The notes: generated by a model not told the origin, from the letters alone. A stretch of 64,000 bases of DNA from DATARH01 sp963734125 (GCA_963734125.1 CAVTGB010000024.1:36722-100721); one strand, 5' to 3'. Positions 27,130 through 36,956 are shown, counted from the stretch's first letter. Numbers and translations: made by a program.

Positions 27130-28381
27130 GTCGAACGCCCGTTCCGCCTTTCTCGCCGCCGCCCAGGAGCGCGGCTTCATCCACCAGTGCACCGATCTGG
27201 CGGCGCTCGACGCGCGCCTCGCCGCCGGGGTCGTCACCGCCTATGTCGGCTACGACTGCACCGCCGACAGTCTGCATATCGGCCATTTGATGTCGATCAT
27301 GCTGCTGCGCCTGTTTCAACAGCACGGCCACAAGCCGATCGTGCTGATGGGCGGCGGGACAACGCGGATCGGCGACCCGACCGGGCGCGACGAGACCCGC
27401 CAGCTGCTCAGCGACGAGGAGATCGCCGGCAACATGGCGGGGATCGGCCGGACCTTCGCCAATTTCCTCGAGTTCGGCGACGGCCCGAGCGGCGCGGTCA
27501 TGGTCAACAACGCCGACTGGCTCGACGAACTGCGCTACATCCCGTTGTTGCGCGACATCGGCCGGCATTTCTCGGTCAACCGCATGCTGACCCAGGACAG
27601 CGTCAGATTGCGCCTCGAACGCGACCAGCCGCTGACCTTTCTCGAATTCAACTACATGATTTTGCAGGCCTATGATTTTGTCGAGCTGGCCCGGCGCCTG
27701 GGGTGCGATCTGCAGATGGGCGGCTCCGACCAATGGGGCAACATCGTCGCCGGCATCGAGTTGGCGCGCCGCGTCGAGGCGCGTGCGCTGTTCGGCCTGA
27801 CGACGCCGCTCATTACCACCGCTTCCGGCGCCAAGATGGGCAAAAGCCTCGGCGGCGCCGTCTGGCTCAATCCCGAGCGCCTCAAGCCCTATGAATACTG
27901 GCAGTTCTGGCGCAACACCGAAGACGCCGATGTCGGCCGCTTTCTCAAGCTGTTCACCGAATTGCCGCTTCCCGAGATCACTCGCCTCGAACGGTTCGCC
28001 GACGGCGACATCAACGAAGCGAAGAAGATCCTGGCAACCGAGGCGACCGCGCTTGCCCACGGCCGCGCGGCGGCAGCGGCGGCGGCGGAGACCGCCCGCT
28101 CGGTCTTCGAAACCGGTGGGTCGGGCGATGCGTTGCCCGGGATCGTGCTGGCGCGCGAGGTGCTGGTGCGCGGCCTGCCGGCCTTTGAGCTCTTTGTGCG
28201 AGCCGGGCTTGCCGCGTCGAACGGCGAGGCACGCCGGTTGATCAAGGGTGGCGGCGCGCGCCTCAACGACTCCGTCGTCGAGCGCGAGATGCAGCCGGTA
28301 TCGCTCGCCGATCTCGATGGGCAGGGCCAGATCAAGCTCAGCGCCGGGCGAAAGCGCCACGCCCTCGTCCGCCCGGGCTGA
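27128..28381 (+). CDS. tyrS: Tyrosyl-tRNA synthetase
   Basis: Class I synthetase of 417 residues. The HIGH-type motif is in DSLHIGHLMSIM, GDPTGRDETR precedes the insertion, the tyrosine pocket is at YDFVELARRLGCDLQMGGSDQWGNI, the KMSKS-type loop is GAKMGKSLGG, and an S4-like RNA-binding domain ends the protein (AARRLIKGGGARLNDS region). ATG at 27128 is used. It is divergent from anmK with overlapping start codons, so both promoters must lie inside the opposite coding sequence. Confidence 0.96.
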   Translation: MSNARSAFLAAAQERGFIHQCTDLAALDARLAAGVVTAYVGYDCTADSLHIGHLMSIMLLRLFQQHGHKPIVLMGGGTTRIGDPTGRDETRQLLSDEEIAGNMAGIGRTFANFLEFGDGPSGAVMVNNADWLDELRYIPLLRDIGRHFSVNRMLTQDSVRLRLERDQPLTFLEFNYMILQAYDFVELARRLGCDLQMGGSDQWGNIVAGIELARRVEARALFGLTTPLITTASGAKMGKSLGGAVWLNPERLKPYEYWQFWRNTEDADVGRFLKLFTELPLPEITRLERFADGDINEAKKILATEATALAHGRAAAAAAAETARSVFETGGSGDALPGIVLAREVLVRGLPAFELFVRAGLAASNGEARRLIKGGGARLNDSVVEREMQPVSLADLDGQGQIKLSAGRKRHALVRPG

Positions 28382-28386
28382 CCCGC

Positions 28387-31300
28387 TCAGTGCACCGCCT
28401 CCTGCTCCTGCTGCGGCGCCGGCAGGCCGACGATCGGGGCGAAGAGTTCGCGCAGGATCCCCGGCGCCAGCGCGCCCAGCGGGTTGACGGTCACCTGCGG
28501 GTCGGTGCTGGCGCCGCTCAGCCGGTAATTGGCCGCGAACAGGCCCTGCGAGCCGCCGCCCAACAGCCGGCCGAGGATCGGCACATTGCCGAACAGCGAA
28601 TTGAGCGCGTAAGCCGGCGCCACAGTTCCCTGCAGCTCCAGCCAATCGCGGTCGAGATCGACCCAGCCATTCGCGGTCACCCCGAGCGCCTCGCCAAAAC
28701 CCAAGAGGTGATCGAGCGTGAGCCGCGACCCCGAATAGCCGAAATCGCCGCGCAAGGTGGCGAACGGGAGACCGGTGCCGGCGAGCATGCTGGCGACCCC
28801 GGTCAAGGACGGCAGCGCCAGGATGCGGGCCATCACCGGTGCGTGCACCAGCGTATAGTTTTGCCCCTCGAGATGGGCACGCAGCGCGCGCTGGCCGTCG
28901 GTGTCGGCGATCCGCCCATCGACGGTGACCTGCCCGCCGACGACCCCGTCGGCGATGTCGAGGAGCCGCAGGGCCGCACCGAAATCGTCGGACTTGAAAT
29001 TCAGGCTGCTGCCATCCGCCCCGCCGAACAGCAATGACAATGCATGCCCATTGGCATAGCGGCCCTCGATCTTGCCCGAGCGCCAGATCCCGCCGGTCCG
29101 CATCAGCGATGCCGTGACGTGGCGAAGCTCGCGTTGCGGGCCAAACACCAGCCGATCGATCCGGGCATCGATGGCGAGCGGCGGCGAAGCGGGCGATGGC
29201 GTGCCGCTGGTCGCATCCTTGATCAGCGGGCGGGCATCGGCCCGCACGGCATGGATGTCGGCGCGCCAGCCACCCTCGGCGGTGCGGGTGACCGTGCCGC
29301 TGAGATCGGCCTGGCCCGCGACAAGGTGGCGGATCAGGACCTGGTCGATGTTCTGCCGGTCGTCGCTGAGCCGCACGGCGAAGTGGCCGTCGAGGCCGGG
29401 GGCGGTGACCTCGATCTGCGGCACTCCGGTGATCCGCTCCTTGTCGATATCGAAGACCAGTCGGGCCGATCCTGGCTGATCGGGCGGCTTTACCCAGCCG
29501 GCCGCCGGGAACGTCATGGCGGCGCCGCGCAGGTCGAGGAGCGCGGTCGCCTCGCCCCGGTTCGCCGCGAGCGCGGTATAGGTGACATCGGCCGCGATCG
29601 GACCCTTGAGGCGCTCGGGCGCGAAATCGAGACCGACCCGGTGCTGCACCTGTTCGTCAAGCGTCAAACCCAGCCGGTAGACGGCGTGCGGGCCGGTCTT
29701 CGGATGGAAGAAGACAATGGCGTCGAGTTTTGACGGGATGTCGTCGAATTGCGCGGTGCCCTGAACTCGCGCGCCGGTGCGGGTAATGTCGAGCGCGAGA
29801 TTGCCTTCGGCAAGCCCGCGGTCGAGCACCACCTTGTCGAGCGCCGCGCCGGTAATCGCCGCCTTGGCGCTGTAGTCGACGGCGTCGAGTTTGAGATTGT
29901 CGACGAGTGGCAGCTTGAAATGCAATTGGGTCTCGGCGCGGCCACCGACATGCGTCGGATCGATGCCGATCGCATGCGCGTAGCGAAGCGGCTTCGAATC
30001 GAGGACTTCCAGCACGTCCTGAAGCGGTCCGGCGAGCGCCAGATCGATGGTCAGCCATTCCGGGTGATCGCCGAGATCGGTCAGCTGCAGCGTGCCGCCG
30101 GTGAGCTTCAGCCCTTTGAGGACGCCGCTCGTTGGAACGAAATCGAGATGCTTGCCAGCGAACTCGGCGGTCCCCGCGACCTGGCGGATCATCGGCAACC
30201 CATTGAAATAGTTTATCGTGAGATCGTGATAGCGAAGACTGCCGTGGGCGTTCAGCACATTGGCGGTATGTGCCACCGGATCGAGGTCGAGGCTGAGCGC
30301 AACCGCGGCTTTGTCCAGGAAGCCGTCATGGATGTTGGCGAGCGCCCAGCGCCGGCCGCCCGGACTGAACACCGTGGGCCATAATTCGCCCAGCCGTGCC
30401 GCCGGCACATGGCTGAGCGCGGCGGCGAGGTTCCCGGTGAGATGGCCGGGCGGACGGGCCTCGGGCGGGGCGGCGATCAGTTCGGGGGTGACGCCGGTGA
30501 GGGTCCCGTCGAGCACAAGTTCAGCGCCGCCGCCGAGATCGAGCGCGAGCTTGGTGATCTGGATCTCGGAGCGTTCCGGGGCATAAACGAGGTGCACCTC
30601 GCCCTTGTCGATCGCGACGCTGCCCTCCGACAGCCATTCGCTGTGCACCTCGCCCTTGCCCAAGGCGAGGTCGAGCCGGGAGCCCTGAGCCTGGCGATGG
30701 GCGAGGTCGATGCGGGTCCGCAAGGTCCCGGAAACCGGCGCCGAAACGTGCTGCAGCTGAACCAGTTCGGGAATCAGCGGCGGGATGTCGGCCGGTTGCA
30801 CGCCCTCGATCGACAGCTCGAGGTCGAGGACTTGCCGCTCGGCGAAGTAGATATAGCGCGCATGCAGTTCGGGCATGCTGTTGCCCATCGGGACGGCCAG
30901 CGAAAAATCGCCTCTGACCCCCTTGCCGCTGCGCTCGACCGAAACATCGACGCGATCCGCCCGCCAGGTTTGGCCGGATCCGCGGTCGTCGACGGTGACC
31001 GTTGCCCCGCGAATGCTGAGCTCGTGCAACAGCCCGAGCGGGGCATCGCGCTCGCGCGGTCCGGCCAGCTGCTCGATCATCGCCGGCCCGAGAACCGGTG
31101 CGGCTGCTTTGGGAGCACCGACCCGCGCGGCGATCGTCCCGTTCCGATTGCGCACCAGGTGGACAACCGGGCGCTCGACGACGACTTGCGCCGGCTCGAG
31201 CCGGCCGCGCAGCAACGCGCCCAGTCCAAAGCTCGTCGCCATCTCGGGAAAGCTCGCCAACGGCTCGCCACCCGGCAGCGACACGTGGACGTCCTCGGCC

Positions 31301-31593
31301 CGCAAATCGAGCTGATGGGTGTTGCGGTCGATCCCGAAGCGCACGCCCGAAATCGCCACTTTAAGCCCGATCCCGGAGCGCTCGAATGCTCCCTCGAGAT
31401 AGGGCGCGAGCCAATCCAGCTCGATTGGACCTTGCATCACCCGCCAGATGCCAAACAGCGCAAACAGGATCAGCACCGCGGCGAGCGAGCCGAACCAGCG
31501 CAACACATGGTGGGCGCCGCGCCCGACATGGCGCACCGCTCGGTGGTGCAGCAGCCAAGGGCGGCGCGGCGGAGTGTCCGGCTCGGCGATCAC
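28387..31593 (-). CDS. AsmA-like/DUF3971 (YhdP-type) large envelope protein
   Basis: About 1,068 residues: a single N-terminal membrane helix (WFGSLAAVLILFALFGIW) then a long extracytoplasmic beta-rich domain ending in an AsmA-type C-terminal unit (LEGQNYTLVHAPVMARILALPSLTGV, TLRGDFGYSGSRLTLDHL, GNVPILGRLLGG). Bridge-like proteins of this group are thought to move phospholipid between the membranes. An ATG at 31752 would make it longer but would overlap the glnE start, so the GTG at 31593 is preferred with moderate certainty. It is convergent with tyrS, 5 bases apart. Confidence 0.86.
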   Translation of the reverse strand: MIAEPDTPPRRPWLLHHRAVRHVGRGAHHVLRWFGSLAAVLILFALFGIWRVMQGPIELDWLAPYLEGAFERSGIGLKVAISGVRFGIDRNTHQLDLRAEDVHVSLPGGEPLASFPEMATSFGLGALLRGRLEPAQVVVERPVVHLVRNRNGTIAARVGAPKAAAPVLGPAMIEQLAGPRERDAPLGLLHELSIRGATVTVDDRGSGQTWRADRVDVSVERSGKGVRGDFSLAVPMGNSMPELHARYIYFAERQVLDLELSIEGVQPADIPPLIPELVQLQHVSAPVSGTLRTRIDLAHRQAQGSRLDLALGKGEVHSEWLSEGSVAIDKGEVHLVYAPERSEIQITKLALDLGGGAELVLDGTLTGVTPELIAAPPEARPPGHLTGNLAAALSHVPAARLGELWPTVFSPGGRRWALANIHDGFLDKAAVALSLDLDPVAHTANVLNAHGSLRYHDLTINYFNGLPMIRQVAGTAEFAGKHLDFVPTSGVLKGLKLTGGTLQLTDLGDHPEWLTIDLALAGPLQDVLEVLDSKPLRYAHAIGIDPTHVGGRAETQLHFKLPLVDNLKLDAVDYSAKAAITGAALDKVVLDRGLAEGNLALDITRTGARVQGTAQFDDIPSKLDAIVFFHPKTGPHAVYRLGLTLDEQVQHRVGLDFAPERLKGPIAADVTYTALAANRGEATALLDLRGAAMTFPAAGWVKPPDQPGSARLVFDIDKERITGVPQIEVTAPGLDGHFAVRLSDDRQNIDQVLIRHLVAGQADLSGTVTRTAEGGWRADIHAVRADARPLIKDATSGTPSPASPPLAIDARIDRLVFGPQRELRHVTASLMRTGGIWRSGKIEGRYANGHALSLLFGGADGSSLNFKSDDFGAALRLLDIADGVVGGQVTVDGRIADTDGQRALRAHLEGQNYTLVHAPVMARILALPSLTGVASMLAGTGLPFATLRGDFGYSGSRLTLDHLLGFGEALGVTANGWVDLDRDWLELQGTVAPAYALNSLFGNVPILGRLLGGGSQGLFAANYRLSGASTDPQVTVNPLGALAPGILRELFAPIVGLPAPQQEQEAVH

Positions 31594-31664
31594 GTCCGGT
31601 TGGCGCCACTCTTGACCGGGCCCCTCCTGTGGAGGAGTGTCGCCACCCTCACCGGCATCATGCG

Positions 31665-34600
31665 ATGACGCTGCTATCGCATCTCTCCCCGAATGGCGAC
31701 GGGCTGCCACTTCCCGCTGACGCTCGGCTTTTGACGCTCGGCTGGTCGGCATGGGAAGCGGCCCTTGCCGAGGCGGTGGACGAGCGCTGCGTCGCGCTTG
31801 CCAGGGGGTGGAGCGCAACCGCTCCCGGCCGAGCGCTGCTTGCCGCGATCTTCGGCAACAGCCCGTTCCTCGGCCGGCTCGCGGTCGCCGAATGGCAGTT
31901 TTTGACCCGCATCGTCGAAGAAGACGCCGATCCGGTGCTGGAAGAAATTGTCACGGCAACCGAGACACGCGACGAACGCGGCGAAAATCGGGCGTCGTTG
32001 ATGCGGCGGCTGCGCATCGCCAAGCGGCGCGTCTCCCTGTTGGCCGCGGTCGCCGAGTTTACCGGGAGCTGGTCGCTCGAACAGCAGATGAACGCGCTCA
32101 GCCGCTTTGCCGAAGCGGCGATCGGCGCGGCGGTGCGTGACCCGCTGCGCGCCGCCGCGGCCAACGGTTCGTTGGCGCCGATCGACCCGGAGGATCCCGA
32201 AAAGGGCAGCGGCCTCATCGTTCTCGGCATGGGCAAGCTGGGCGGCCGGGAGCTTAATTACTCGAGCGATATCGACCTGATCCTTCTCTACGATTCACCC
32301 GGCGTGCCGGGGCTGGCGCAAGAGGGCGCCCAATCCCTGTTCGGCCGAATTGCCCGAGATATGGTCCGCATTCTCGATGAGCGCACCGGCGATGGCTATG
32401 TATTTCGCACCGATCTGCGGCTGCGCCCGGACCCGCGCTCGACCCCGCTGGCGATATCTGTCGCAGCTGCGCTCTCGTATTATGAATCGGTCGGGCAGAA
32501 TTGGGAGCGTGCCGCCCTGATCAAGGCCCGCCCGGTGGCCGGGGACCGCCGCGCGGCGCAGCGCTTTCTGACGGAACTGCAACCTTTTATCTGGCGCAAG
32601 CATCTCGACTTTGCGGCGATCGAGGACATCCACTCGATCAAGCGGCAGATCGAGGCGCATAAGGGCGGTGGCCGAATCGCGGTCGAGGGGCACGACATCA
32701 AGATCGGGCGCGGCGGCATCCGCGAAGTCGAATTCTTTGCCCAAACCCAGCAGCTGATCTGGGGCGGCAGGTTGCGCCGGCTGCGGGTGGCGCCGACCTG
32801 CATGGCGCTGCGCGCGCTCGCCGCGAGCGGCCGCATCGACCAGCGAACCGCCGACACGCTGATCGACGATTACCGCTTCCTGCGTCGGGTCGAGCACCGG
32901 CTGCAGATGGCCGAGGATGCCCAGACGCACCGGTTGCCGGCCGATCCTGACGGCATCGCGGGCCTCGCGAATTTTCTCGGCGTCCCGGGGCGCGACCACT
33001 TCGCGGCCGAACTGCGCGCCCATCTCGGCTCGGTCGAAAAGCATTACGCCGAGTTGTTCGAGGAGGCGCCGAGCCTTTCCGGGCCCGGCAATCTGGTCTT
33101 CACCGGTGCCGAGGACGACCCCGACACGCTCGACACGCTGGCGCGGCTCGGCTTTGCCGACCCCGTTCGGGTCGCCGCGATGGTGCGCGACTGGCATCAC
33201 GGCCGCATCCGCGCGACCCGCTCTCAGCGGGCGCGAGAGATCCTGACCGAGTTCGTCCCCGAGCTGCTGCGGGTACTGGGCGCGACCGCGCATCCCGACA
33301 CGGCGGTCCTGCGCTTCGACCAGTTTCTGTCGCGGCTTCCCGCTGGGGTGCAGCTGTTTTCGCTGTTTTACGCCAATCCCGGGCTGTTTTCGCTGGTCGC
33401 CGACATCATGGCCGAGGCGCCGCTCCTGGCGGAACGCCTGGCCCAGCGTCCGGCCTTGCTGGACGCGGTCTTGACCGCCGAGTTTTCGGCGCCGCTGCCC
33501 GATCGCGCCGGGCTTGCCGCAGATCTGGCGTCCGCCCTGGAGGGCGCGCGCGATTTCGCGGACCGGCTCGACCTGTTGCGCCGCTGGGCCGGCGAGCGGC
33601 GTTTTCAGGTGGGGGTCCATCTCTTGCGCCGCGACATCGAGGGCGAGCGGGCCGGTGCCGCCTTCGCCGATATCGCCGAGACCGCGCTCGCTGCGTTGCT
33701 GCCGGCGGTGGTCACCGATTTCACGCGGGTCCACGGCGCGGTGCCGGACGGCGCCTTCGCGATCCTGGCGATGGGCAGGCTCGGCAGTCGCGAGATGACG
33801 CTGGCCTCCGACCTCGATCTCATCCTGATCTACGACGCGCCGCCCGAGAGTCCGGGTTCGTGGGGACCGCGCCCGCTCGCCCTCTCGGCCTACTACGCAC
33901 GCCTCAGCCAGCGCCTGATCTCGGCGATTGACGCGCCAACCGCGGAGGGCCGTCTCTATGAGGTCGACATGCGCCTCAGGCCATCGGGCGAATCCGGGCC
34001 AATCGCCTCTAGCCTTGCCGCTTTCGCCCAATACCAGCGCGATTCGGCCTGGACCTGGGAGCATATGGCGCTGACTCGGGCGCGCCCGATCGCCGGCGAC
34101 CCCATCCTGTGCGAGGGGATCGCCGCGGCGGTCGCGGCGGCGTTGCGCGCGCCGCGCGACGCGCGGCGCCTCCTCTGCGACGTCGCCGACATGCGCAGGC
34201 GCATCGCCGAGACCCTGCTGCGTCCCTCGCCGTGGGATTTGCGCAACCGGCGCGGCGGTCTCGTCGACCTCGAATTCACCGTGCAATATCTGATGCTGCG
34301 CGAACTAGCGCGAGCGCCCGAGGTGCTGCAGCGCGAGACCGGTTTGGCAATAGCCGCGCTTGGGGCAATGGGCGCCCTGCCGCCGCAGGGGGAGCAGGAG
34401 CTCGGCGACGCCCTCGCCCTCTTGCGCCACCTGCGGACCCTATTGGCGTTGTTGTTCGAGGACGTGCCGGACCCGGCGGCGCTGGCCGGCCCGGCCGGCG
34501 CTACCCTGGCGCGCTGCGCCGGCGCGGTTGACTTCGACCGGCTCGACGCAGATATGAACGCCGCCTGCGCTCGCGTGCGCGCCTGGTACGACCGGCTGAT

Positions 34601-34703
34601 CGCCCGCCCGGCGCGATCGGCGGCGCGGTTGGCGGCGCAGCGCGCGGCGCAATCTCGCGAAGATGCGACCAGCCACCAGGCGAGAGGAGAGATCGCGCGA
34701 TGA
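31665..34703 (+). CDS. glnE: Bifunctional glutamine synthetase adenylyltransferase/adenylyl-removing enzyme
   Basis: Full-length GlnE of 1,012 residues, which attaches and removes AMP on glutamine synthetase under PII control. The two nucleotidyltransferase domains are visible: GMGKLGGRELNYSSDIDLILLYD near residue 188 and AMGRLGSREMTLASDLDLILIYD near 702, each with the D-x-D metal pair. A GRGGIREVEFFAQ motif lies between them and RGGLVDLEFTVQY near the end. ATG at 31665 is used. The next gene overlaps by ATGA. Confidence 0.95.
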   Translation: MTLLSHLSPNGDGLPLPADARLLTLGWSAWEAALAEAVDERCVALARGWSATAPGRALLAAIFGNSPFLGRLAVAEWQFLTRIVEEDADPVLEEIVTATETRDERGENRASLMRRLRIAKRRVSLLAAVAEFTGSWSLEQQMNALSRFAEAAIGAAVRDPLRAAAANGSLAPIDPEDPEKGSGLIVLGMGKLGGRELNYSSDIDLILLYDSPGVPGLAQEGAQSLFGRIARDMVRILDERTGDGYVFRTDLRLRPDPRSTPLAISVAAALSYYESVGQNWERAALIKARPVAGDRRAAQRFLTELQPFIWRKHLDFAAIEDIHSIKRQIEAHKGGGRIAVEGHDIKIGRGGIREVEFFAQTQQLIWGGRLRRLRVAPTCMALRALAASGRIDQRTADTLIDDYRFLRRVEHRLQMAEDAQTHRLPADPDGIAGLANFLGVPGRDHFAAELRAHLGSVEKHYAELFEEAPSLSGPGNLVFTGAEDDPDTLDTLARLGFADPVRVAAMVRDWHHGRIRATRSQRAREILTEFVPELLRVLGATAHPDTAVLRFDQFLSRLPAGVQLFSLFYANPGLFSLVADIMAEAPLLAERLAQRPALLDAVLTAEFSAPLPDRAGLAADLASALEGARDFADRLDLLRRWAGERRFQVGVHLLRRDIEGERAGAAFADIAETALAALLPAVVTDFTRVHGAVPDGAFAILAMGRLGSREMTLASDLDLILIYDAPPESPGSWGPRPLALSAYYARLSQRLISAIDAPTAEGRLYEVDMRLRPSGESGPIASSLAAFAQYQRDSAWTWEHMALTRARPIAGDPILCEGIAAAVAAALRAPRDARRLLCDVADMRRRIAETLLRPSPWDLRNRRGGLVDLEFTVQYLMLRELARAPEVLQRETGLAIAALGAMGALPPQGEQELGDALALLRHLRTLLALLFEDVPDPAALAGPAGATLARCAGAVDFDRLDADMNAACARVRAWYDRLIARPARSAARLAAQRAAQSREDATSHQARGEIAR

Positions 34704-35164
34704 GCGTCCAACCAGGCGACAAGGCCCCCGATTTCACGATGCCCACCGACGGCAACAGCTCGGTCAAGCTGGCGCAGCTCCGCGGCAAGCCAGTGGTCCT
34801 CTATTTCTATCCGAAGGACGACACCTCGGGCTGCACGGCCGAAGCCTGCGGCTTTCGCAACTCGGTCCCCGATTACGGCAAGACGGGCGCGGTGGTGATC
34901 GGCGTCTCGCGCGACTCGGTAGCCTCGCACGACAAGTTCAAGAAAAAGCACCAGCTGCCGTTCATCCTCGGCTCCGACGCCGATGGCAAGGTGACCGAAG
35001 CCTATGGCGTTTGGGTCGAGAAAAGCATGTATGGCCGCAAATACATGGGGATCGAGCGCGCCACCTTCCTGATCGACAAGGACGGCGTGGTGCGGCAAAT
35101 CTGGCACAAGGTCAAGGTTGCGGGCCACGTCGCCGAAGTCTTGCGGGCGGTGCAGGCGCTCTGA
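34700..35164 (+). CDS. bcp: Thioredoxin-dependent thiol peroxidase (Bcp/PrxQ)
   Basis: Peroxiredoxin of 154 residues with peroxidatic C45 in DDTSGCTAEAC and resolving C50, the spacing of E. coli Bcp. It reduces hydrogen peroxide and lipid hydroperoxides. A FYPKDDTSGC segment and GIERATFLIDKDGVVRQIW complete the family pattern. Translation is coupled to glnE by ATGA, and to the DUF455 gene by a CTGA overlap at its own stop. Confidence 0.95.
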   Translation: MSVQPGDKAPDFTMPTDGNSSVKLAQLRGKPVVLYFYPKDDTSGCTAEACGFRNSVPDYGKTGAVVIGVSRDSVASHDKFKKKHQLPFILGSDADGKVTEAYGVWVEKSMYGRKYMGIERATFLIDKDGVVRQIWHKVKVAGHVAEVLRAVQAL

Positions 35165-35970
35165 TCCAGACCCTCGCCGAGGGGGCGGCGGCGATCCTCA
35201 ATGCCGAGGGTCCGGCAGAGAAGGTGGCGCTGAGCCGGGCCGTGGCGGCGCGCTGGCGCGAGGGCGAGATGGCAATCGGCCGGGCAACCCCGCCGCCGCG
35301 GCCGGCGCGGCCTGAACGCCCGCTGCTGCGCCCGCCGCGCGATATGCCGCGGCGGCGCAATTTCGGGTCGCTCCCGGGCCGGCTCGCGCTCTTGCACGCG
35401 CTCGCCCATATCGAGCTCAACGCGATCGACCTCGCCTGGGACCTCATCGCACGGTTCGCCGATACCGGGCTGCCGCGCGAGTTCTTCGACGATTGGCAGG
35501 GCGTCGGTGCCGAGGAGGCCGAGCATTTCGCGCTGCTCTCAGCCCGGCTGGCTGCGCTGGGCTCAGCCTACGGCGCGCTGCCGGCGCATGACGGGCTGTG
35601 GGAGGCGGCGGCGGCGACCGCGCACGATCTGATCGCCCGCCTCGCCATCGTGCCCTTGGTGTTGGAAGCGCGCGGGCTCGATGTGACGCCGGAGATGATG
35701 CGGCGCCTGACCCGCGCGGGCGACCCGGAGAGCGCCGCCATCCTCGCGCGCATCTACGAGGACGAGATCGGCCATGTCGCGGTCGGGGTGCGCTGGTTCG
35801 ATCGGGTCTGCCGGTCGCACGGCCTTGCGCCGCAAGCCACCTTCCACGACCGCGTACAGCGCTATTTCACCGGCGCCTTGAAGCCGCCCTTCAACCGGGC
35901 GGCGCGAGACCTGGCGGGCCTTCCCGCCGCCTATTACGAGAAGCCGGCATGCGCGGCCGGCTCATTCTAG
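35161..35970 (+). CDS. DUF455 family ferritin-like protein
   Basis: Protein of about 269 residues. Metal-type ligands of a diiron four-helix fold are visible: ALAHIELNAIDLAW, GAEEAEHFALL and YEDEIGHVAVG (E and ExxH motifs), and the N-terminal PRDMPRRRNFG is conserved in DUF455 proteins. Function is not established. The conserved text starts at LIQTLAEGA and no ATG exists there; the likely start is a CTG at 35161 overlapping the bcp stop codon. The C-terminus overlaps the next gene by 22 bases. Confidence 0.8.
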   Translation: MIQTLAEGAAAILNAEGPAEKVALSRAVAARWREGEMAIGRATPPPRPARPERPLLRPPRDMPRRRNFGSLPGRLALLHALAHIELNAIDLAWDLIARFADTGLPREFFDDWQGVGAEEAEHFALLSARLAALGSAYGALPAHDGLWEAAAATAHDLIARLAIVPLVLEARGLDVTPEMMRRLTRAGDPESAAILARIYEDEIGHVAVGVRWFDRVCRSHGLAPQATFHDRVQRYFTGALKPPFNRAARDLAGLPAAYYEKPACAAGSF

Positions 35971-36956
35971 CCGCGGTGCTGGTGGCCGCGGCGACCGGCG
36001 CTGCGGCGCCGGCCGGAGCCGAGACCGCCCAGCTCCGGGTGATGCGGCCGCTCGAACTGGCCGCGTTGCCGCTCCTGGTGATGGAACACGAGCACCTGAT
36101 CGAGCGGACCGCCGAGGCGATGGGGCTCGGCACGATCCAGGTGGTGTGGAGCGCATCGGGCAAAACCGGCGCCGTCGCCGCGCTCACTTCCGGCGCGAGC
36201 GATCTCTCCGCGGTCGACCTCGCCCCGTTCCTCCTCGCCGCCGACGCGACCGCCGGAACCCCGGACGAAGTGCGCGCGGTGGGGGCGCTCGCCCAGCTTC
36301 CCTATGTGCTGGTGACGCGCAACCCGGCCGTGCACACGATCCGCGACTTTACCGCCGCGGACCGCATCGCGGTTCCCGAGCTCAAGGTTTCCGGGCCGGC
36401 GGTGATGCTCGAACAGGCGGCGGCGCAGGAATGGGGCCCGGAGCACTACAACAAGCTCGACCCCCTGGTGCTGGCGCGCCCCGATGCCGACGCCGCGGCC
36501 GCGCTCGTTGCGGACAAGGGCGAAGTTGACGCGCATTTCTCGCGCACCCCCTATGCCGACGACGAACTCGGTGACCCGAAGATCCACTGGGTCATGGATT
36601 CGTTCGACATCGCCGGCCCGCACAGCGCCGCGGTCCTCGCCGCGACGATGCGGTTTCGCACCGCCAACCCGACGCTCTGCGCGGCGATCCTCTCCGCCCT
36701 CCAGGCCGCCGGCGATTTCATCAAGAGCAATCCCGGCGCGGCGGCCGAGATCTTTGCCGGGATGGTCAAAGAAAGGGACATCTCGATCGAGGACCTCACC
36801 GACATGATCGGCGACCCGGATTTCTCCTATCAGGCGGCGCCGGCCGGGGTCATGCACCTGGTTGACTTCATGCACCGGGTCGGCCGCCTGAAGCGCCTCC
36901 CGCGATCCTGGCAAGACCTCTTCCTGCCAGAGGCCCGCGACCTCAAGGGGAACTGA
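35949..36956 (+). CDS. NitT/TauT-type ABC substrate-binding protein
   Basis: Protein of 335 residues with a signal peptide (LILAAVLVAAATGAAAPAGAE) and a two-lobed periplasmic binding fold: RVMRPLELAALPLLVMEHEHLIERTAEAMGL is the usual opening of SsuA/TauA/NMT1-like proteins. The ligand cannot be read. No ABC permease or ATPase lies nearby, so it is an orphan component that must use a distant transporter or serve as a scavenger. Confidence 0.8.
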   Translation: MRGRLILAAVLVAAATGAAAPAGAETAQLRVMRPLELAALPLLVMEHEHLIERTAEAMGLGTIQVVWSASGKTGAVAALTSGASDLSAVDLAPFLLAADATAGTPDEVRAVGALAQLPYVLVTRNPAVHTIRDFTAADRIAVPELKVSGPAVMLEQAAAQEWGPEHYNKLDPLVLARPDADAAAALVADKGEVDAHFSRTPYADDELGDPKIHWVMDSFDIAGPHSAAVLAATMRFRTANPTLCAAILSALQAAGDFIKSNPGAAAEIFAGMVKERDISIEDLTDMIGDPDFSYQAAPAGVMHLVDFMHRVGRLKRLPRSWQDLFLPEARDLKGN

